64,000 nucleotides of DNA from Sepiola atlantica (GCA_963556195.1 OY744532.1:107767083-107831082), one strand, 5' to 3'. Positions 43,958-56,118 are shown, numbered from the stretch's first letter. Notes: generated from the letters alone by a model not told the origin. Program-made: numbers and translations.

Positions 43958-44336
43958 CAGGGTGGGCCAAAATAAGGGTCCTATCTTTAAATTTGAATAA
44001 CTTGAATTTGAATAACTTCCACAAAATAAAAGTTAAACTCACCAAACTTTATGTGTGTGTAGACTGACCCTTCCGAGATTTTTTGAAATAAACAAAACAA
44101 ATTTTAGCCGAAAAACACTTCTTAAAACTTACAAAAACTAAAGTATTGTTTTTTACACTGTTTTGAGTTTTTTAAGCAAAAATAATGTTTTCTAAATGAG
44201 GGTACGTTCCTTAGGGCTAATACGGCTCATGCTTGCTTCGGAAGGGGTCCTTTACTTATTCTAAAAAAAAAAAAAAATCAATAAATAAAAAAGTTATGAA
44301 TTTTTAAAAATAGGACCCTTATTTTTGCCCACCCTG
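43958..44336 (-). mobile_element. mariner-like MITE, copy B
   Basis: 379 bp with intact CAGGGTGGGC ends and TA duplications, inserted in a TA repeat. The interior is the reverse complement of copy A with small indels. Non-coding. Confidence 0.9.
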
Positions 44337-44760
44337 TATATACTAGCTGGCTTTGCTGGCTCACTATCGCTTCGCAAAGTTTGCTACTTGAAACCAAAAT
44401 GTTAAATATTAAACATTTTATTCATAAGCTTGTTGTAAATGTAAGATAAAAAGTTCTGCATTTATTTATATAAATATTAACATTTTAGTAGTTTGTTCTA
44501 CTTCAATAAGACTGTCAAAAAATGAAAAGAAAGAAAATCAATTCACCTGAACGATGGTGTGTGTGCTCTTTTTTTAAAACTTACAAATTTTTTATTGAAT
44601 TTAAAAACAATAAAAAAATGTGGCATCGGTCGCTAATGAGAGAGAGCAGTCAGTCATCCTTTCCCTTTTCTGAACTCTTGCTTATGCCTCGTATATCTAT
44701 CTTTCTAGTTAATTTAATTTAAATAGCAAATATTTAAAGAAAGGTTGTTTTTTTTGTTGT
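44337..44760. other. No gene recognised
   Basis: CTAGCTGGCTTTGCTGGC at 44342 resembles an inverted Helitron 3' hairpin, but no second border is seen. Confidence 0.3.
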
Positions 44761-44764
44761 TTTT

Positions 44765-45075
44765 TTTTTAACATGGTTCACCCCAAACAAGGCAGGCCGC
44801 CACTGTAGACGTAAGGGGCTACTGAGAAAAAGAAAAGGGGAGAAGGTAGGGGGTGGTCAACCTAGATTGGGATCTGCGCAGCGAGGTGTCTGTTTACATT
44901 AGTTTTAAATTTCTGCATGTCTGTACTGTTGGGGAAACAGGGGGCAGGGAGGGAGTTACAGAGGCCAGCAGTACGTGGAAAGAAGCTATTTGAGTAGAAG
45001 GCTCTCCGACATCTGGGGACCTCCACAGTGAATGAATGAGATTTAGTTGATTGTCGAGTTAGTCTAGTGAATTTA
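44765..45075 (-). pseudogene. LINE family A, C-terminus and 3' UTR
   Basis: Minus-strand copy: CTAAATCTCATTCATTCACT, then GGAGGTCCCCAGATGTCGGA encodes SFTVEVPRCRRAF..; the 3' UTR has CTTACGTCTACAGTGGCGGC and GTTTGGGGTGAACCATG, ending in an A tail (T run at 44748-44770 on the + strand). Heavily decayed. Confidence 0.8.
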
Positions 45076-45306
45076 CGTCAAGGGTTTAATAATTTATCCT
45101 TTTTTTATTATTGAATCACTTTTTAATTAATTACTGTTAATATCAACAAATCTTTTGCATATATATGGAAAACATAGAACAATAAAATTACAAATGAATA
45201 ACACCAAACATTAATTTATCATGAACTGTTAAAAAAATAGTTATGCAAAGATTTGCCTTTCGTCTCTATTTCAAAATAATGGTAATATAGGAGGGATAGG
45301 GTTTTT

Positions 45307-45590
45307 TACCCCGCCTAATAAACCGGGTCTGGATTTACGCCGGTCTATTGGGGGTTGCCGGTCCTGTGCAGTTCTAGGAGGTGCACCCTCCCAGGCTTTG
45401 CCTCCCCTCTTTGGGAAGGAGTAAGTTTATTGCTTGCTGTCTGAGGCGCCTCTACCGGGGAATGCCGACGGGGCTGCCCAGGTAATTTTTAAATGACCAG
45501 AGTGCTCACCTCTCGAGCACTGGCTTATCTAATCCCACTTTCCCGACCTTGTGTCACATCTTATCTTGTGGGAGGTGGATAAATAAATAG
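45307..45590 (+). repeat. U2-SINE family copy (head truncated)
   Basis: Starts TACCCCGCCTAATAAACC, like the 24.3-kb copy, and runs through the full body to GATAAATAAATAG. Very close to the 24.3-kb copy, which suggests recent activity of this subtype. Confidence 0.88.
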
Positions 45591-46489
45591 GAGGAATAAA
45601 TAAAAAATAACTTTTGTATTTATTTAGGATTTGAAATTAATAGTTAAAGAAAAATGAAATATACATGCATCATCGCTCGCTGATATTTATACATTTTTAT
45701 CCCACTGTAAATCTTAATTGAAACCTACTTTTAAGTCTGTCACAAAATGATATGAGTCTTACTGGGAGGTCCGCGGGCCGGATGTGGGCCGGGGGTTGCC
45801 CGCCCCTACTCTAGAGGAACTAACGTCAGATCTCAACTTCCGCCGTCAATTGTTCAGTTAGTTTTTCGTTTTCGACTGATCTGCTATTCTTTTCAGTCTA
45901 GAATGACGGCCCGACTGATTATATTATTGAGTTCTAAGGATTCTCTAGTTTTTATGGAACCTCAGTTCTCAAAGAATCAACTTTGGGTATAGCAGGTGTC
46001 CCAGAAGTTTAGCAGTGGCGCTGGACATGGTCACTTATTCTAACACCTTTTTGGAAACGTGTGAATCCATCTCGCTCTCCTCTTGCGATGAGTAGAATAG
46101 CAGGGTAGACTAGACTCTAGAGATTCGCTCTCTGAGAAAGTAAATCTCTGCTTGTCCCGGCAGTGCTTTCAGTTAACTTGAATATTTCTCCTTGCAACTT
46201 CAGAAGTGAGGTCGGTTCAGAAGGGAGGTTGCAGATTGCACAACACTATAAGCTCCTGATCACGTAGACACCCTTCCAGAGAGGATCCATTTTCTCGAGA
46301 GATGGGTGAAGGCCAGTCCTCAGTCGGTATTCTTGTCTATTTTTATCTTTGTTGAAGTTTAGAAGGAAAACAATAAATTAAAAAAGTTTGCTCGTATTGG
46401 TCTCTCGCCAACCTTTGCTGTCATTGAAAACACGTTTAAGATACGGTCGTTGCATGCTGGTATTGACCTCTATCCTCACCAATGCTGGA
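45591..46489. other. No gene recognised
   Basis: Nothing supported in about 0.9 kb. Confidence 0.4.
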
Positions 46490-46590
46490 TGTGACACAAG
46501 GTCAGAGTTTAATGTGGGATGCGCAGCTCCCTCAAAAGTGGGCCACTCTGGACGGGTACAACAGTATCAGGGCAAATCGGCATTCCCATT
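46490..46590 (-). repeat. U2-SINE family, short diverged 3' fragment
   Basis: Minus strand: GGGAATGCCGATTTGCCC, CAGAGTGGCCCACTTTTG and CTGACCTTGTGTCACATCC follow the order of the SINE 3' half. Confidence 0.6.
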
Positions 46591-46794
46591 TTTCACGCAA
46601 TTATTAAGTGGGTATTTATATTTGTCGATACAAAAATGATGGAATTTATAAATGTAGTTAAATCACACAATAAAAAAATAAATTAATGTGTGTAGGCTCA
46701 AAAGCAGTAAAAATTAACGGTTTTCTTCACATATCAATTCATTGAATAATGACAAACATTAATTTGACTTTTTTATTTATTTTTTTATTTTTTG

Positions 46795-47370
46795 AACATA
46801 GTTCATCCCAAACAAGACAGGCCACCACTGTAGACCTAAGACGCTACTGAGAATTAAGGTGTTAGTTTTGGGTGACATCCTAAGTTGGGAGCTGTGCAGC
46901 GAGATCTCTGTTTACATAAGTTTTAAATTTCTGTATGTCGGTATCGTTGGGGGAGCAGGGAGAGAGTTCCTGAGGCCAGCAGCATGAGGAACGAAACTAT
47001 TAGAGTAGAAAGCTCTTCGGCATCTGGGGACCTCCACAGTGAATGGATGGGATTTAGCTGATTGTCGAGTTGGTCTAGTGTATTTACATCGAGGGGGCAC
47101 TAGAGCAGCAAGTTCATCGGAGAACAATCCATTGAAGTATTTGTAAAACAGGCACAAGGATGCAACATTGCGGCTATGGGACAGGGGCTGGAGCTTGGTG
47201 GATAGTGAGGGACCTATTAAGTTGGCGACTCTTTTTTGGACCTTGTGACGACAATACTTCATGCATGGGCGAATGGTGGCTTTGTAGAAAAATAGGATAA
47301 TGTCAGGTGTGAGAAGTTTACTAGCACGGTAGAGGGAGCCCACCTTCTTTGCAGCTCTTTCTAAGCACAT
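46795..47370 (-). pseudogene. LINE family A, longest C-terminal copy
   Basis: Minus strand, 152 codons: AAKKVGSLYRASKLLTPDII, FFYKATIRPCMKYCRHKVQK, RVANLIGPSLSTKLQPLSH, NVASLCLFYKYFNGL, then the HPFTVEVPRCRRAFYSNSF block. A deletion removed the residues between KYC.H and KVQK, where other copies read WAGASSTSLSLLD. A 3' UTR with the TCTACAGTGG motif follows. This is the thumb and C-terminal region of a non-LTR RT. It is inactive. Confidence 0.82.
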
Positions 47371-48040
47371 TTGCTAACTTTAAAAATAGGCAAATAAATA
47401 TACGATTGAATGGTCAATTAGCATCATTCTTTTTTGCCCGAACTCGTTTCGTGTTCGGAACATAAAAATTTCATTTTCAATCACATTTACCGATTTTAAG
47501 ATCCAGTTCTGCTAAAAAAAATTTCAATGTTTACACATTTTTCAAATTTTCGTTTAGTTTTTATGAGACTAACAACTGGGAAAAGTTTGAAGAAAATCTG
47601 AGAGATATGGATGACATTTTCAAATTTTTCTAGATGATTTGATATAAATAGCTAAAATAGATAATTGTTGAAAAATGTTTCTTTAAGGAATCCCCTTTAA
47701 ATTAGCCAATGAAAACACTCAAAATATAATTTACAACCAGTGAATATTGCAAATTTTGTCTAAAATTTTTTCCAGGTTTCTATTGAGGACAGTGGGAGTA
47801 AATGGAAGTGAGACTAAAAGCTCCTTCCATATCCTCTATTTATAACTAATCAAAAATAATCGATCAGGATTAAATATTAAAATCGATCAAAAATACAATT
47901 TTTTTTTAAATTTTTGAACAAAACAGACCAGTATTTGGTTTCTACGAGTGATGAAACAGATTTTATTATGTAGCTTATATTAAAAAACTACTAATCACAA
48001 ACGTACAGATGAAACGTCGTCTTTACTTTATATATAAGGT
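47371..48040. other. No gene recognised
   Basis: AT-rich; nothing supported. Confidence 0.4.
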
Positions 48041-48044
48041 GTGA

Positions 48045-48550
48045 TGCAATTCTAATCAATAAAGGAGTATAGTTACAGGGAGAGATTGGACAAATTGGGA
48101 TTGACTACTTAGCTGGAGAAAAGTATAAGAGATGATATGATTGAGACTTTCAAGATAATAAATGGCATTTCTGACTATGGTGGGCATTTATTTAGTATTT
48201 CTCCCAGATCTGGAAGGTTATTGTCAAGGCAGTTTTCAAAAACTAGATCTGTTAACCAGTTAAGTCTTTTTGCTCACAGAGTAATGTTTTTGGAATAAGT
48301 TGCCGGATCGGATTAAGAACAGCAATAGCGTGGATCAGTTTAAGATGAGGTTGGATGAATTCAGAGAAAGTGGTAGGAGGGAGAAATTGAGGGGGCATTT
48401 TTGGGAGTTATCAAATGAAATATTTAACAGAATTTGATCTGGATATCGATACTGTACTATGAGTTTGATTTTTTTCTTCTTTTAAACAGTTGAATTGAGA
48501 AGCTAGTTAAAGGGGAGATGCCCAAGGAGGCATAACAAACAAATAAATAG
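48045..48550 (+). pseudogene. CR1/Jockey-like LINE C-terminus with AAAT-type tail
   Basis: Broken frames: YRERLDKLGLT, KRDDMIETFKIINGI, LFSISPRSGRLLSRQFSKTR, SVNQLSLFAHRV, WNKLPDRIKNSNSVDQFKMR, RGHFWELSNEIFNRI and a stop. This is a LINE ORF2 C-terminus. It ends GGAGGCATAACAAACAAATA, a tail-like end. One frameshift falls near VMF/WNKL. Confidence 0.8.
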
Positions 48551-48659
48551 TTATGGGGCATATAAGTGTTTATAATTCCAAATATGTTAATTTTAATACT
48601 CAGAATCCCAAGGGCTGTTCATATTAAATTTAACACAATTCTGTCCGATACATATGAAG

Positions 48660-48745
48660 TAGCATCATCATCAGCAGCATCATCATCATCATCATCATCA
48701 GCATCAGCAGCAGCATCATCATTATCATCACCCCCCCCCCCTAGT
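48660..48745. repeat. (ATC)n/(GCA)n microsatellite with C run
   Basis: CATCATCAGCAGC-type repeat, followed by a run of C at 48731-48742. Confidence 0.95.
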
Positions 48746-48774
48746 CTTGGTGTTTAAAGTACTGTGAGTGTCTC

Positions 48775-49045
48775 AGACTTATGGATGGGCAACGTCTCAC
48801 GCCTGTTCTCTATGCGGTCCGATCGAAAGGGTTGATATCAGTCACACTACATGCAGTCAAATCGCTTATTATGCACTCGAGCCAGGTCTTCCTTGGCCTA
48901 CCACGCTCCCTAGTGCCTGCGGTATCCAGGCGTGTTATGGAGTTGCTGAAAGAGGGAGGCACACTGTACATGGCCAAACCACATGAGACATCAATCACGT
49001 AAGGCATCCAAAATTCCACCAATTCTAAGCACGGTTGCATTTTTG
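48775..49045 (-). pseudogene. LINE C-terminal remnant
   Basis: Minus strand: TRERGRPRKTWLECIISDL, TACSVTDINPFDRTAWRTGV. The GRPRKTW motif is typical of RTE/CR1-type LINE tails. Short and decayed. Confidence 0.6.
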
Positions 49046-49057
49046 TCACTCGTGAAA

Positions 49058-49610
49058 ATCTGATATCACGTGTATGGAAACTAGGAAATCTGATATCACG
49101 TGTATGGAAACTAGGAAATCTGATATCACGTGTATGGAAACTAGGAAATCTGATATCACGTGTATGGAAACTAGGAAATCTGATATCACGTGTATGGAAA
49201 CTAGGAAATCTGATATCACGTGTATGGAAACTAGGAAATCTGATATCACGTGTATGGAAACTAGGAAATCTGATATCACGTGTATGGAAACTAGGAAATC
49301 TGATATCACGTGTATGGAAACTAGGAAATCTGATATCACGTGTATGGAAACTAGGAAATCTGATATCACGTGTATGGAAACTAGGAATCATTTAAAAAAA
49401 TAAAAAAAAATATCACGTGTATGGAAACTAGGAATCATTTAAAAAAAAAAAAAAAAAATGATATCACGTGTATTGAAACTAGGAATCATTTAAAAAAAAA
49501 AAAAAAATGATATCACGTGTATTGAAACTAGGAATCATTTTTAAAAAAAAACAAAAAAAATGATATCACGTGTATGGAAACTAGGAATCATTTTAAAAAA
49601 AAAGAAGAAA
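49058..49610. repeat. 30-bp satellite, 11 perfect units plus degenerate A-rich units
   Basis: Eleven essentially identical 30-bp units with GATATCACGTGTATGGAAAC (49058-49387), then five looser units separated by A-tracts (to 49610). A 30-bp period leaves all frames open, so long repetitive ORFs on both strands are artefacts. Confidence 0.97.
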
Positions 49611-50445
49611 AAAAAGAAAAAAAATCAATTTTGCATAAAAAGAAAAGGAAATTTCTAAAAATAAAAACTGAAAGTAGCAGAAAAAAATATGATTAACCAA
49701 TTTATTCTTTCTGGAATCTCTTGTGGCATCTTGTAAGACCGAAGCATTCGAGAGATGCTTGTCGGAAAAATATGCATCTTGAAGATGCTTGCAGGTGAGT
49801 CATCAGTGATATGTTGGTCTCATCACTTGTTTGAGCTTTTTCAACATCATATGTGCTCAACTAGGAACCCAGCCGTGCTTTGATCAAAAACAAGTCCTCA
49901 AAAGTGACATGCTACGCAACTAAATAACATTTGTGCCTGAGATTTGAAGGACTGGGTATGTGGAAGGTGTGGGGGGGGGTCGGTGATTCCTGGCGTCCCC
50001 ACCCCTCATCCGTTTTAGCTGTGCTTACACCTGTATGTTGCTTCTAATTTCCATTTTCTAGCCGCTTCGTCCATGTTGTTGTTCGCATTCATTTTCCATC
50101 GATCTTTTCTGTATCTCATTTCTTTCTTTTCAAACGCCACCTGGATGTCGACCCTTTCATTCTTGCTACGACAAAACTTTCATTCGCTTTTTTGTCACTC
50201 TTTACAGCTGTTGGTTAATTCTTTTTTCTTTTTTTCAATTAAAATTGATTTCTTTGCTGCTTTATAGAGAGAAAAAGTTTTTGCTTGTTCTGAATCGACC
50301 CAAGAGAAAAGACAAACAAAAAAAAACATAAATGTCGCATGATAAAAAACATCCCGCGTTTCTTGTATGTGTGTGTGTTTTTAAGAATAATAAACAAAAC
50401 TAATTGAAAAGAAATAACTTAGATTTTGTATTTAAATAAAATCTA
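49611..50445. other. No gene recognised
   Basis: Nothing supported. Confidence 0.4.
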
Positions 50446-50670
50446 AATTTAACATTTCCTTTTTTTTTTTTTTTTTCCTTAAAAAAAAATCAGGAAAAAA
50501 ATTTTTCTTTTAAGAAAAAGAAAAGAGGGGAAAAAAAACAAAGGAAATGTTTAAATAAAATTTAAACATTTCCTTTGTTTTTTTGTTTTTTTTTTCTTTT
50601 TCTTCAAAAAAATTTTTTTCCTGATTTTTTATTTTTTATTTTTTTATTTTTTTATTTTTTTTTAAGGAAA
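50446..50670. repeat. AT-rich palindrome
   Basis: AAATTTAACATTTCCTTTT to AAGGAAA with centre near 50555; the arms are about 100 bp with length differences in A/T runs. Confidence 0.75.
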
Positions 50671-50739
50671 AATAAAAGCATTATTCATATAACCTGAAAA
50701 CATTTAGTCCATGTGGAACATTATGCGAGACTCCTAAAT

Positions 50740-51280
50740 GTTGAGTTTGAGTGGCCAAGTAACAAACTCCCTGAGGTAGGTACCTCCAATCCCTGTACCC
50801 TGCCCCCGGTGTCTGCAAAGTTTGTTCAAAAAGTTATCTGCAGGATGAAAAATGGAACCATTGAGATGCTCTAAGCTGCTGGCAAAGAGGAAATTGAGTT
50901 GATGAGGCAGTCAGCTGAGACAGCTTTTTTGTGATGATGAGGTCCCAAAGGACTGGGAACTGAGTTACATCCTCAACCTCTGCAAGGGTGAGGCCCTCGA
51001 CCGCAGCAACTATTATGGCCTATAGCTTACTGACCAGATAATGAAACTGTCCAAGCGCCTCTTGGACACTCACATCCGTGGGATAGTAAGCATCAATGGA
51101 ATTCAATTCGGTTTTGTGCCAGGCAGAAGCACCTCTGATGCTAATTCCAAGAAAAGTAAATCGCATCTAGGAAACCTCTCTACTTTACGTTGATCTCTAG
51201 AAGGCATTTGACTGCGTGCCTAGGAAAGTGCTCTGATGGGCGATGAGAAGCATTGGTGTGGACGAGCGGGTTGTTTTTCG
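50740..51280 (+). pseudogene. RTE-like reverse transcriptase remnant
   Basis: Frames with breaks: VPKDWELSYILNLCKGEAL, RSNYYGL, stop, LTDQIMKLSKRLLDTHIRGI, GIQFGFVPGRSTSDA, then LYVDL, stop, KAFDCVPRKVL and WAMRSIGVDERV. This is RT fingers and palm up to the first aspartate motif; the rest is absent, cut near 51280. Stops replace sense codons at two or more places. Confidence 0.8.
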
Positions 51281-51573
51281 TTCTCACGATTGTAAATTTT
51301 TTTATCAGTCGTTATTAGATGTCGGTTATCAAACGATTTTAGTTTCATTGCTTCACATCGAAGAGGATTACTCTCTGCTAATTTGCTTAAGGATGATTCT
51401 TGTGTATACAAAGATAAAAGATTGTATATCAATATTTGAATTGCGCGAATCTAAGCTGTAAAATATCAGTCGATAAAAAAGTGTCACATTTTATTATTTT
51501 TGGAGACGGGAAAGAACAAAATCTTCATCTGGTCATCGTTTTTTTTTCTCTTGTGCAAACTTGCCTTTTCTGT

Positions 51574-51605
<32 letters not shown>

Positions 51606-52620
51606 GTAAGTTTTAAAAAATTACTTTTTACATGAGATTCACGACTGCATTTCTTTGATTTAAGAGCAAAAAAGAACCATTACTTTTGCTTTTTCAATTT
51701 TAAGCCTATTTCAACGCTTAAAGCCATAAAATACTTTCCAATAAGAAAGTATTGCAACAGTAAACACAAATCAGCCATTTTTAAAAAATCTATTAATAGA
51801 TTCCAAAATGGCTGGCCTAGTAACTATCCTGTAACTTTTAACATTTTCATACTTACGTGGACTTTTATTTCAAATTATCCAGTACATATATAACTGACAC
51901 ACATGGGCTTCCTCCCTCTCTGGCCTGCACGACATCCTTGAGCAAGGTCACACAAGATGTTTAATCAATTACAATTCCAACATTAAAGATCGATCACTTG
52001 CAGACCTGAGCTCTGCCATGTCCTTCCTGATGGTTGTTGCTGACGTCCTCAGCTGCCCATCGGTACACTTGCACCACCCAGGCGGAGAGGTATGAAGGAT
52101 TACGTTGCAAATTAATTCCCCTTCTGGATGACGAACTGCATACCCGAACCATCACAGACTTCGCTGCAACAAGATTGACGTCAAAAACTTTAAGTTGAAG
52201 TGTTGGGAGAAAACAGTAGTCGGGACACTTTCGGTCCGCCAGCGATATGGTGGAGGTAGTCATTGTCAAAGACTTCCATCTTCTGCTGATCGATCATCCT
52301 CATTAACCGTGTCTCTCGGTCATACAGAAGGATCGGACGATAGATTGGTAGACCTCTTCGTTGATATTGAAACGTACATTATATTAGATGCAAATTGAGA
52401 ACTAGACACCCATAGTATGCAGTGGTGTAATTGGTTATCAATTTATGCTCATTGAATTCGAATGGGATGGACGTGGTCACACTTCAGTGACGGATGCACT
52501 TTACAGGTGGCTTTATCTTAATTTTCTGAAATTTTGTAGAATTTGGATTGAACGTAAGAAGCGTCAATTCATAAATCACCTATAGAAATATTATGGGGAG
52601 TTTGAATTACCTACTGGGGA
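51281..52620. other. No gene recognised
   Basis: Contains a T run (51578-51605). An unassigned block at 51890-52330 has coding-like composition but no recognised domain. Confidence 0.35.
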
Positions 52621-52624
52621 GTTT

Positions 52625-52765
52625 GAATTACTTACTAGACACCATCCTCGATTGTCTTCGGTCTCTCTGTAAAAGGGTTTGTCAGGATAACCTAACATGA
52701 TACTTCCCCAACAAGTAAACCCTGACCAAATATTCAAAGTAACATAGTATTCACAGCACATATAA
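52625..52765 (-). repeat. Copy of the Helitron-interior block
   Basis: Minus strand: AATATTTGGTCAGGGTTTAC, then CGAAGACAATCGAGGATGG, matching 34040-34145. Confidence 0.75.
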
Positions 52766-52794
52766 GATCTATACACTGGCTCATCATATTTGAT

Positions 52795-53175
52795 TTAACG
52801 CCCATTTTACATGCTGCTTTAAGAAATTGACTTCCAACTAACCTATCTCTGACCAGGTCTTTATTTATCCCTCTTTCCCTCGGCTCCACTTTTATCACAT
52901 CCTCTCATGTTTTCCTTGGCCTTCCCCTGTGAACTGGTCCTGCTACCTCAACTGTTTTACATCTACTAACTCAAGAACTCTCACCCATTCTTTCAACCAA
53001 GTCTCCTGCTCTGCACAGTTCTCCCTATATTGTCCAGATTTAATCTTCCTCTGAGCTCATCAGAACTAAGCCTGTCTTTTAGACTCAGATTACACATCCG
53101 TCGTATCATTCTCATATCGTTTCTCTCCATGCAATGCATGTCCTCAACCCTCACTGGATAAATAAAGTAAAGCAT
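52795..53175 (-). pseudogene. RTE-like LINE C-terminus
   Basis: Minus strand: VEDMHCMERNDMRMIRRMCN, LKDRLSSDELRGRLNLDNIG, RTVQSRRLG, then after a break RGRPRKT and DLVRDR. The 3' end GCATGTAAAATGGGCGTTAA is shared with the copy at 23850. Inactive. Confidence 0.78.
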
Positions 53176-53824
53176 TCATGTTAGTACATATTTATTGTAA
53201 ACATTTTTTTCTTTGATCCATTCAAAACAAAAACTGCCAAAAAATCATTGAAACGGAATTTGCTTTGATATGAACTGATGATTACAAACCAGGGTTGCAG
53301 AGTCGGAGGTTTTGGAAGGAGTCTAAGTTGGACTGATAACAATACTAGGAGTCCGAATCAGATTTTTTTAATCTCCGAAGAATCAACAGACAGTCTGAAT
53401 ATTAAAAGAATTTTTAGAATCCTGAGAGCCTTCCCATTCTGTTTGTTTCACTCTGCAAGACCAAATAAACACATAGTAGACGCTTTTATCTTCTGAATTG
53501 CGCTGTCTGTCTTAATCCGTTTGTATTATGTGTACGTTATGGCGAATTTTCATGTCTTTTGAAACTCAATTTTGGATTTGATAATGTGTATTTTGATAAT
53601 GAATGATATTTACCGAGGTATTTCACAATGGATCTTTTCTGGTGACTTTTGTGTTTCTGGGTGAATTTGTGACTTTTTTTACTTGGTTATTGATTGCATT
53701 GTTTTTTATAGTACACCTACGGTAAATTTGGTCTGTAGATAGTAAACAATTATGAGTAACTAATGAAAAAATGAGATTTGCCCAACGAGACATAACAAAA
53801 AATAATATAATATTGGAAATGTTG

Positions 53825-53861
<37 letters not shown>

Positions 53862-53968
53862 TCGAAATGCAATTGTTTCTAAGAGCGTTCATGTCACACT
53901 CCACACAAAACCTGCTTTTGTCACCTAGGTTGTGGAGTCGGAGGTTAAAGATACAAATTCCGGTGTAT
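53176..53968. other. No gene recognised; A run
   Basis: A (A)29 run at 53829-53859 is present. GTTGCAGAGTCGGAGGTTTTG at 53291 recurs as GTTGTGGAGTCGGAGGTTA at 53928. Confidence 0.4.
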
Positions 53969-54604
53969 AGATGACACGCCTGATTTCCGTGACTTTGCGT
54001 CGGCAATGATCGGGCAGGTCACGGAAATGCCCGAGAGTTGCCAAGACTTGCAGGCGATAATATAAGACGAATAAATTAAAAGAAAAAATACATAGATAAA
54101 AAGATAAAAACCGAACAAACTGTAGGGTGATGGGGGGGGGGGGCAAATTAACCATTTTCAATCAAATGTGTAGAAAGAAAATTTTTTAGGGGATGTGTGG
54201 GGATTTTGTCAATGTTTTCTTTTTCATTTGTTTTGCTGTTTTTGTTTTTTTTCTTCTTGCTAATATAAAACAAAGAAAGAAAAAAAAATGTGTTAGGTTT
54301 AGGGTTCCCATTAGGGTTAGGGCTCTCGTTCTTAGTGATAGCCAAGCCCTGCATTCAAACTGCCAAGCTCTAACTGGCAGACGCTAATATAAGACAAATA
54401 AATTTTTTAAAAAATACATAGATTAAAATTTTGTTTTGTTTTGTTTTGTGAAAATGTTTTTTTTTTTTTGGGGGGGGGGGGGGTAAATTTTGTCAATGTT
54501 TTTATAAGATAAAAGAAAGATATTATTCCGTCAGCGCTCGGGCGCTTCCGCGACATGCCCGATTGTTGTCGACTCAGTCACGGAAATCAGGCGTGTCATC
54601 TGGA
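53969..54604. mobile_element. 636-bp foldback element
   Basis: The ends are inverted: AGATGACACGCCTGATTTCC at the left, its reverse complement at the right. The arms of about 85 bp themselves contain a palindrome (CGGGCAGGTCACGGAAATGC). A related arm is at 35964. The interior has two similar halves each with a G run and TTTGTCAATGTTT. No target duplication was fixed. Confidence 0.72.
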
Positions 54605-55150
54605 ACAGTACCCAAATTCCTATTTACTACTTAATTCCTTTCAGCCGTTCTTGATGACGCGCACCGATATTCCTATAACAAGAGCATCTCCTCATCCTTT
54701 AAACTTTGACCGTCTGTGCGTGTGGTTGGTCTAATGGATATCATCCCAGCCTATGAAATTGACTACGATGAGTGTACATATACGATATGGTCTATTTTTG
54801 CTAGGATAAATGTTACCCACTTCCGAGTCCAGGACACTCGCAGCTCCGTAAATACCAAAACCGGACGAAGAAAAGTTCTGTGTTGCAAAACGAACGAATC
54901 AAACTTTACACGTTTATCAAATCAGATACTTTTAAATGGTGATCTTCATCTTGCCAACATCTGACTTATAAATTGAATAGAAAATATTAAACGAAAAATT
55001 GCTTTGTCATAATGGACAGTCGACTTACGTTGTGACATCGACTGAAACATTGCAATCGTCAGCTTGGTAAAATAGGTTCATATTTTTCAAAAGTTTATTT
55101 TTTCTCTCAGAATTATTTACGTATGATTTTATTTTATTTTATTTTTTTTG
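54605..55150. other. No gene recognised
   Basis: An 82-codon open frame at 54716-54964 has no recognised domain. Confidence 0.35.
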
Positions 55151-55232
55151 CCCCCTCGACGTAAATACACTCGACCAACCTCACAATCAGCTAAGTCCCA
55201 TCCATTCACTGTGGAGGCCCCCCCCCCAAAAA
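55150..55232 (+). pseudogene. LINE family A fragment
   Basis: CCCCCTCGACGTAAATACAC through CCATTCACTGTGGAGG, then a C run where the match stops. Confidence 0.75.
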
Positions 55233-55545
55233 AAAAGTCGCATCAAACAAAACCACTCCGTGTTATTTAATAATGTTTGCCTAAATATATATATATACAT
55301 ATATATATATATTTTTTTAAACTTTTTTTTATTCTCAATACTCGTTTGGAAAAGGAGAAAAAAATCCTCATAGAGAAAGAAGAAAAAGTTACAAAGTGAT
55401 TCATCTTTGTTCCCCTTCTCTTGTTTCTTTTTTCCTCGTTTGTAATATAGATCATAAAAAAATTAAAAAATCCTCATAGATAATAATGGCAGTGTGTCCA
55501 ACATTATTTCGCTGTTTATTAAAACTTTGTATCTACAAAAATCTA

Positions 55546-55584
<39 letters not shown>

Positions 55585-55588
<4 letters not shown>

Positions 55589-55850
55589 AGGTAGTATTAT
55601 TGTACTAATGAAATGGGTATAGATTTTCTCCTTTTGTACTGGTTTTGTCAAAACAGTAAAATAACTTAATTAAAAGTTTTTATCTCCAAAATAAAAATTT
55701 TCATTCAAATATAATTTTAATATATCCTCAGTTTTATATTGTCAACTGTGTTTGTTTTTAAAAAAAGACATAGATTTTTTTTTTTTTTTTTTTTGCTGAA
55801 CCTGAATCTTATTTTTGTGTTTTTAAATACAATTATTCAAACCATATTAT
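55585..55850 (+). repeat. Intronic duplicated block, copy 1
   Basis: TACTAATGAAATGGGTATAG to GCTGAACCTGAATCTTATTT; nearly identical to 63710-63945 in the same orientation, followed in both places by the same AATACAATTATTC repeat. Confidence 0.9.
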
Positions 55851-56118
55851 TAATTACAATTATTCAAAGCATAATTTTAAATACTATTATTCAAAGCATA
55901 ATTTTAAATACTATTATTCAAAGCATATTTTTTAATACAATTATTCAAAGCATATTTTTAAATACAATTATTCAAAGCATATTTTTAAATACAATTATTC
56001 AAAGCATATTTTAAATACAATTATTCAAAGCATATTTTTAAATACAATTATTCAAAGCATATTTTTAAATACAATTATTCAAAGCATATTTTAAATACAA
56101 TTATTCAAAGCATATTTT
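55830..56118. repeat. ~27-bp tandem repeat
   Basis: About ten units of AATACAATTATTCAAAGCAT plus TTTTTAA of variable length. Confidence 0.93.

Noticed and set aside
48810..49403. Repetitive frames on both strands (METRKSDITC and FHTRDIRFPS types)
   Set aside because: Artefacts of the 30-bp satellite, partly fused to a LINE remnant.
54716..54964. Possible small exon or gene (82 codons)
   Set aside because: No domain, no convincing splice context, and exons 1 and 2 join in frame without it.
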